NCBI RefSeq assembly: GCF_910592395.1
Contig: NC_088324.1
Span: 14,782,953 to 14,846,952, forward strand
From: Lineus longissimus
Lineage: Eukaryota > Nemertea > Pilidiophora > Heteronemertea > Lineidae
DNA length: 64,000 nucleotides
Direction of reading: 5' to 3'
Numbering within the stretch: the stretch's first letter is position 1; each line of letters starts with the position of its first letter. The notes beneath the pieces were generated by a model, which worked only from the letters and a program-made list of their open reading frames with translations, did not search any database and had not been told where the DNA came from. This document shows positions 58,373-64,000 of this stretch, piece after piece. The position numbers and the translations under genes are program-made.

Positions 58373-61300
58373 TAAGAGTCGTCAGAGAACTGCTGGTCGT
58401 ATCCAATGGCCCAGTCAGCTTTTTACTTGTTGTTACGAACAATTGTTGATACATGTACCGTGTTGCTTTGAATGTCGTAGGCCTAACCTCTGAGCAAAGT
58501 GCAAATTCCCCGAGGCACCAGATATGGTTACGCCTAATTCTTTATTCGGATCCCAAGTGTACCACATTCGATCCCTCGCCTCACAGACCACCAAAACTGA
58601 AAGAGAAACCCACCAGATTATAAGTTACATCATGATCTCTGAGAGGGAAATACCTCACACCATATTTCACACCAACCGCATTTAGACTCTGATGTGTGCT
58701 CTATGGTCAATAGGTTAGAAATATCAAGGCATCATGTGAAGAGGTCGGTGGTGAGATACCCCTTACCGTTACCAGGCAGAGGTTAAAAATATCACGGGAA
58801 TATAATATTCCTCCTTGCAAACGAATTGTGTAATAGCCAGCACGGGCGAATAACGTCGCGGCATAACCTGCCTTGCCGGATAGTAAACAATGGACCACTC
58901 GGATGCCCGCTCGCAATCCACCACCCGATGCTGATGGGGGATTGCTGATCCCCGCTCGAAATCCACTATGCTGATGAAGGATTGCTGTAGGTCTGCTTGA
59001 GATTTAGCGGTATTCGTTTGCTCCATAAACGCCGGCTGTTGCGTGTTCCGTGACCAGTTGCGACAACTGATAATATTGACATATTGACTGGAGGAGACCC
59101 ATGAATGCAACAGAAAGTATAGGGCGGTTAGGACCTGTTCCTAAATCGAGATGCCATACCATCATTGCGCTCTTCCCGGTTTCCGAATACCTATGAAAAA
59201 GTACGACAAATTCCGAACAACTGAGATCCGTGAGAAACGTATGTTGAGCTACGAAATATAAGCCGACAGAAAAAAATAAGATATGATTTCATTTCAAAAC
59301 AAGAATTTTTACGGGAAGCCCACCTTTGCGAACTTCCCCATTCACCCTCACAAAAATTAGAAAGTTCATCATATGTAATTTTTTCCCAGGGTCAATTTTC
59401 TTTCCTGCGGATGTCAGAGAAAACCGACCCAATCTAACCCCTGTGCTTCACCCAGGCAAGTTTTTCTAACAGATTTTCCGTTTCACCTTTTTCTCGGAGT
59501 CAATTTTCTTGAAACCAAGAACTTGCTTAATGGTTTTCTCGCGTATTTTTACCGCGTTCCCACGAAAGTGACAAGCAGGTATTTCGAACCACGTGTGAAT
59601 ACTGGGCTCCACGCGCCACAGGTTAAAATATCGTAAACCGAGAAAAAAACATCGTGATCTGATGTCGACGACGAAAAATCGCGCGAATATTATCAACTCC
59701 TATTCTCGGAAGTATTAGTCGGCGTGAAATCTAAAATTGCTTTCGCTGAGAAAATTGTCCGGTTTACAGTAACCGTTTACAGGTCGCTTTCTTGGACAAT
59801 AGCGAATTGGAGACACCCTTCCAAAGTTTTTTTCCGTCTGAACGCTACAACAACAAATGCAACTCCTTGGAGTCATTTTCACCAACGGATGCAGAACTAT
59901 TTTTGATTGGCTCTTATGTGGTGCAAATTGGCGGCTTCCTCGGCTAGCTTTGCTCGAAGGTAAACAAAGTACGTCTGCTAATAATCAAGATCAGATCCAG
60001 GATATCATTACCAATAATTCAATTTTTACAAACATTGCCTCAAATTGGCAAGATCCGTGATTTTTTCCCATGAAGAGCTCGGTTCAGGTGAAGTCACGTG
60101 GTAGCTGGCCCGGAGAAACTGCTTCTTCCGGGTATCATTTGACAAAGGCTGTCGATTATTATCTAGGGATCAATAGGTGAAGCTATCTCACACCTTTCTC
60201 AGCGCGCTGAATAAGAATCATTGGCAATATCCACATAAAAACATGTTCGTCAGCGTTAGACTTTCTAAGATCATTTCCTTCCTTGCCGAAAGTGTCCAAG
60301 AGGGCCGAGGCCTGAGTAGGAAGAGAATTAACGGTGATCACTCTGCTATTTAACTCCCCCGAGTTTGTTGACAAAGCGTGACCCGATCGATGCCCGGGAT
60401 TCGAATGCGTGATATGCAATCTCGAGGGAACAAATCCACACAATATGTTTCTGGGCGAAAAACATTTACAGTGTATGACTCTGAACTTTCCACTCACATC
60501 CATTCATTCTCTCCCTTTAAGAACCCTATGATTATAATCTGTATGCCCCAGAAACCCGTCTAAAGCGATATCGCAACGTTAGCCACAATAACTTATGTTC
60601 CCTTTCAACAAAGATCTGTTACGTTTTATCTCGACTACCGAACCCTAAACTCCTCAACACTCGATCGTTGATACTTGCCCGGGGAACTGGGACGTGGGAT
60701 GTATTACTATGCAACTTGCGTATCGAGGGAATGCCTTTCTTCTCATCTGATCATGGGTAAGTGCTGTAACCAAAGAAATCAAACACAATATGTTTCGTTT
60801 TAGGTTCAGTTACATCCCCGAGGGACATGGTTCAGATTAGGGTTTCCCCAGACGATCGCTTTTCTTGCATTCCGCAGATTCTTCACAGAATTCCGGCAGA
60901 CGATACAAACAAAATCGTACAACGTCGATTGCTTTCACTAGAAAGTAGCAAATAGTTTTTGATGAGATCGTGAACCTCGTCAACAACGCCGTCGAGGTTG
61001 GTACACCATCGTCAACTGCTGTTCAGGAACAGCTAAAAAGGTCGTGACCTTAGACTTTGCTCGTATCAAACATTCTGTGGGTCCGTCGGACTACCACGGA
61101 GTCTCAGCTCCCGGTCGCTGACCTATGCCAACATGCACCCGAGGGACCGTATGTACTTCATCTCAAATATGTATCTGGCATTGCAAGGTCGGTCCCAGTA
61201 AAATGGCACCTTGGTTGTTTTCCTGAACACTCCTTCGTCAGCTGAGGGTTAACCAATCGTCCAATGTTTGTCTATTTGATATGATAAGATGCATCAATAT

Positions 61301-61880
61301 CATAAGTACATATTGTTGATAAAACATGGGAACATTCCTCATCAACTTTCCCTTGCTTTGGTATGGTTCCCATGGCACTGCGAATGTTTGGCATCCGAGG
61401 TCAGGTCTCTCCTCCGCGGGCCGTCTCACAATAGGTCGGCGGTGACTAGGCCCTGGTCAGTGGACCGCTGCCAAAGTCTAGGAGAGATCTATTGTGCGAC
61501 GTGGGAGACCCACTCTGGGGCAATGGGTAGTAATGTCTCACTCAAGAATGCCCGATTGACTTTGAAATATCAACGTTCATTTTCTCCTTCATCATTGCCT
61601 TCTTTAAATTTCTAACGATTTGCTTCATACTGTTTGCAGTTTGAATACCAGGATCTGATTCAGTCAGGTCATGTTCCATCGTTTCACCCGAGAGTGTACC
61701 TATTAGCCTTCCACGTTTTACTGAGACAAGACCCGGCCGCGTCCTTTTTCAGCTTTTTATATCCAAATAAAAGACTGATAGTTCTCGCGTCACCTTTGTG
61801 ACACCTCCAGTGACATCCTCCACCCAGACACAAAACGTGAACTTTTTTCAAAACACACCAGAACAATGGCCGCCATTGTC

Positions 61881-61970
61881 AAGATGGCGTCGAAAAAAAC
61901 ATCCAGTTGCGGCGTCTGCGAGATGAAAATGACAACAAATAAACGCTGCAAGCAGAGGATGAAATGTTGA
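61881..61970 (+). promoter_or_regulatory. YY1-like site with a short Cys-rich open frame
   Basis: AAGATGGCGTC (61881-61891) fits the YY1 site found at animal promoters. Its ATG (61884) opens a 28-codon frame with a CGVC pair and two more cysteines, ending at 61970. It could be a promoter with a short upstream frame, or chance. Confidence 0.25.
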
Positions 61971-62753
61971 GATTGATGAAAAAAATGTCAGGGGTTAATT
62001 TCAGTTTGAAAAACTATCAACATTCTGCATCTTGAGTGTTTTATCAACGTTGAATTATGTTCTTGTTGGAGTGGACAACAATTTTGGAGATGAAGATGTC
62101 GCGCCTGTCAAATACCGGAAGCACGTGAACAAAAGCATGGAACAAAAGCTGTCGTCTGCGCTGTACTTGGGTTGTATAGAAAAGTAGGCCGGGAAGACGG
62201 CGAGACGACAGGTGAATCGAGGTCGTCCGACACGGAAGTGAGAGAGGTGCAAAATGCACGAACCGAACTTTTCAACACGTATCGCTACTTTTTAGCAGGT
62301 GTGAAAATATGAATTGAGTGCGAAGTTTAACAAATGTAAGAAAAGTATATAGATGCTATAGACAATGTTATTGCCATTTCAGTAGTTGACATGTGCTAAC
62401 AACTTTGTTCTGATCAATCATCAAAGACTGCATGGATTGTATGTGGAGATGCGTCAATGAACTTTTTAAATGAGTTGAACTAACTCTCGAAAAAAACAGT
62501 AGAGCAGCGTCTTTTGAGAGATTCGCCGGCCCTGTCGTACTAAGTTGAAAATCCGCCCATTGTAAAAAAATATACGAAGATATCACGCCGTGAGAACGAT
62601 GAACTTGACTCTGGCTCAAGATTCCCTTGGGGACTCTTAAGTTATAAACTAGAGTAAGTCCTGGACCCAAAGGGAGTCCATAATTCGTTAAGTACAGAGG
62701 GATATGCTTCTTCATCATAAACCCCTTTCAAGAAACACAAAAGAAAACGAGCA

Positions 62754-62812
62754 AGATAATTAATGAGATTTAAAGAATGCTTTTAACCTTATTAATGAGG
62801 GGATTATTAATA
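62754..62812. promoter_or_regulatory. Second cluster of homeodomain-like sites
   Basis: ATAATTAATGAG, ATTAATGAGG, GGATTA and ATTAATATT occur within 60 bases. The combination resembles that at 58.3 kb. Confidence 0.3.
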
Positions 62813-64000
62813 TTCTCCCGGGGATCAAGAAGGTTTAAACCTCGTGTAAATTATCTTTTGTCGGGAGTAAAATCTGTAAAATCGTGATGGCGATGCCAAG
62901 ATTGATGCGGGTCGTCTTTGTGCTGATTTTGATTGTGAAATGTGATAATGTTATCTATTGTCTTCGGGGTCGTCAGGAAAATTTTAGGGCTTGAAGCAGA
63001 TGGAGAGAGCAACATAAAATGAAATGCTGCAAAACGTGGTATGAACGGTACGACATCTCGGCTGATGGGCATGTTGGGATTCATTTGACACCGTGACGTA
63101 TGTGATACGCGTCGTGACGCGCTGACGAAGTCTAGAAGCAGGTTCAACCTTTCGATTGCACTGCACTATCTGACCCATTTCCTCACTATCTATCAACAGT
63201 ATTTCAAGGAAATCACTGGCAGACAAGTAACCAAACTAAGATTTAAACGTTTATGTTGCAATAATTCCGTAGAATGTGGACAAATAACCAGAAAATGATA
63301 GATACCGTAGCCTGGAAACCGACAATATAATCAGCACAGTGGCTGATTTTATGCATAGGACTCTTTCACAATCTCGAGGGGCGTTCCTACGCTTTGTGGT
63401 ACACCCTGGGGTCGATATTTCACGACTCCCCTCAACCTTTACTTCATAGTCTATCACCTGACAATGTTATATCTAAGGCTAATTTCCCGATAAAAAGAAC
63501 CTAGCGAAGCACGGAAGGATACGCTCCCCGTCTTCCCCGGAGGCCCAGGGGTCAAACCGCAATGGCCTCTCGGTCAAGGTCGGATGATTTTTTCCCGAGG
63601 TTCATGGTATCAAGAAACTTGGGACAATCAAACCGGTTTTCGACGAGATGGATTTCTGAGATTTTTTTATTATTTTTTGATTTAGCAAACTTGGCCTGTC
63701 AGCAGGTTACTGTGACGTGTTCCCACGAAAGTTAAATTTTTGAAAATTTATCTGGGAACTTCTGAATTGATAAACTCTGATCTAAGTTCAGCCATAGAAA
63801 AATGCTGACATTCATGTGATTGCTGGCTGAAAATCATGCCCGATACTATCTAGCCGGGGGACAAGATCTGCAGTTTCTTGGGCAAATCTTAAGAACCTGC
63901 GGGTGAGATCGAATGAGATAGGTCTTTGCTTTTTAAGAAGCATTCTTTCACTTCGCATCCATCCTTTGAGACTTTTGACGGTGCACCCCTCATCTGAGGG

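Larger units (their letters stand above)
52200..64000. other. Gene-poor region
   Basis: No conserved protein-coding exon was recognised on either strand. The longest open frame (53234-53599, 121 codons, plus strand) lacks recognisable motifs, and several frames at 54.2-55.2 kb are equally uninformative. Short TAATTA- and GGATTA-rich stretches at 58.3 and 62.8 kb suggest regulatory DNA. Part of this stretch may be the flank or large intron of a gene outside the window. Confidence 0.5.

Overview
The window is nuclear DNA from a multicellular animal, most likely an invertebrate. Genes are split into many short exons with consensus GT-AG introns of about 0.1-3 kb. Animal-type AATAAA/ATTAAA poly(A) signals are present, and introns carry tRNA-derived SINEs and small inverted-repeat elements. 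Single copies of conserved animal genes read through cleanly in spliced frame. I cannot name the species. No operons, CRISPR arrays, rRNA genes or intact tRNA genes were seen. All exon models below were built by hand from splice sites and frame continuity.

Layout. 1-4.7 kb: no recognisable gene. 4.7-8.9 kb (+): a four-exon gene for an N-terminally acylated, highly charged protein of unknown function. 9.1-9.8 kb: a tRNA-derived repeat and a perfect hairpin. 9.9-13.6 kb (+): a sperm-tail PG-rich repeat (SHIPPO/STPG-type) protein with two alternative last exons. 14.0-17.4 kb (-): PIGK, catalytic subunit of GPI transamidase. 17.7-30.6 kb (+): an AK5-like double-domain adenylate kinase with a Dpy-30-like N-terminus and a long low-complexity tail. 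31.2-34.8 kb (-): homologue of human C6orf136 (DUF2358). 35.4-40.3 kb (+): DSN1 of the Mis12 kinetochore complex, carrying an N-terminal array of AT-hooks. 40.3-41.0 kb (-): DPM2, a subunit of dolichol-phosphate-mannose synthase. 42.6-52.2 kb (+): EXD3/mut-7/Nibbler-type 3'-5' exonuclease with an RG-rich N-terminus. 52.2-64 kb: gene-poor, with homeodomain-like site clusters and a possible promoter near 61.9 kb.

From 10 to 52 kb the genes alternate strand, giving head-to-head pairs (PIGK/AK5, C6orf136/DSN1, DPM2/EXD3) that may share promoters, and tail-to-tail pairs (STPG/PIGK, AK5/C6orf136, DSN1/DPM2). The DSN1 and DPM2 3' ends probably overlap. PIGK and DPM2 both serve GPI-anchor synthesis, and STPG and AK5-like proteins are both typical of cilia or sperm tails, but nothing shows these pairs are functionally linked by position.

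Most notable: AT-hooks on a DSN1 kinetochore protein, a duplicated and mutually exclusive last exon in the STPG gene, an adenylate kinase whose two catalytic domains keep matching exon lengths while the second has an altered P-loop, a 57-nt candidate exon that would split the EXD3 zinc ribbon, a SINE with clear target-site duplications, and a dispersed foldback family.
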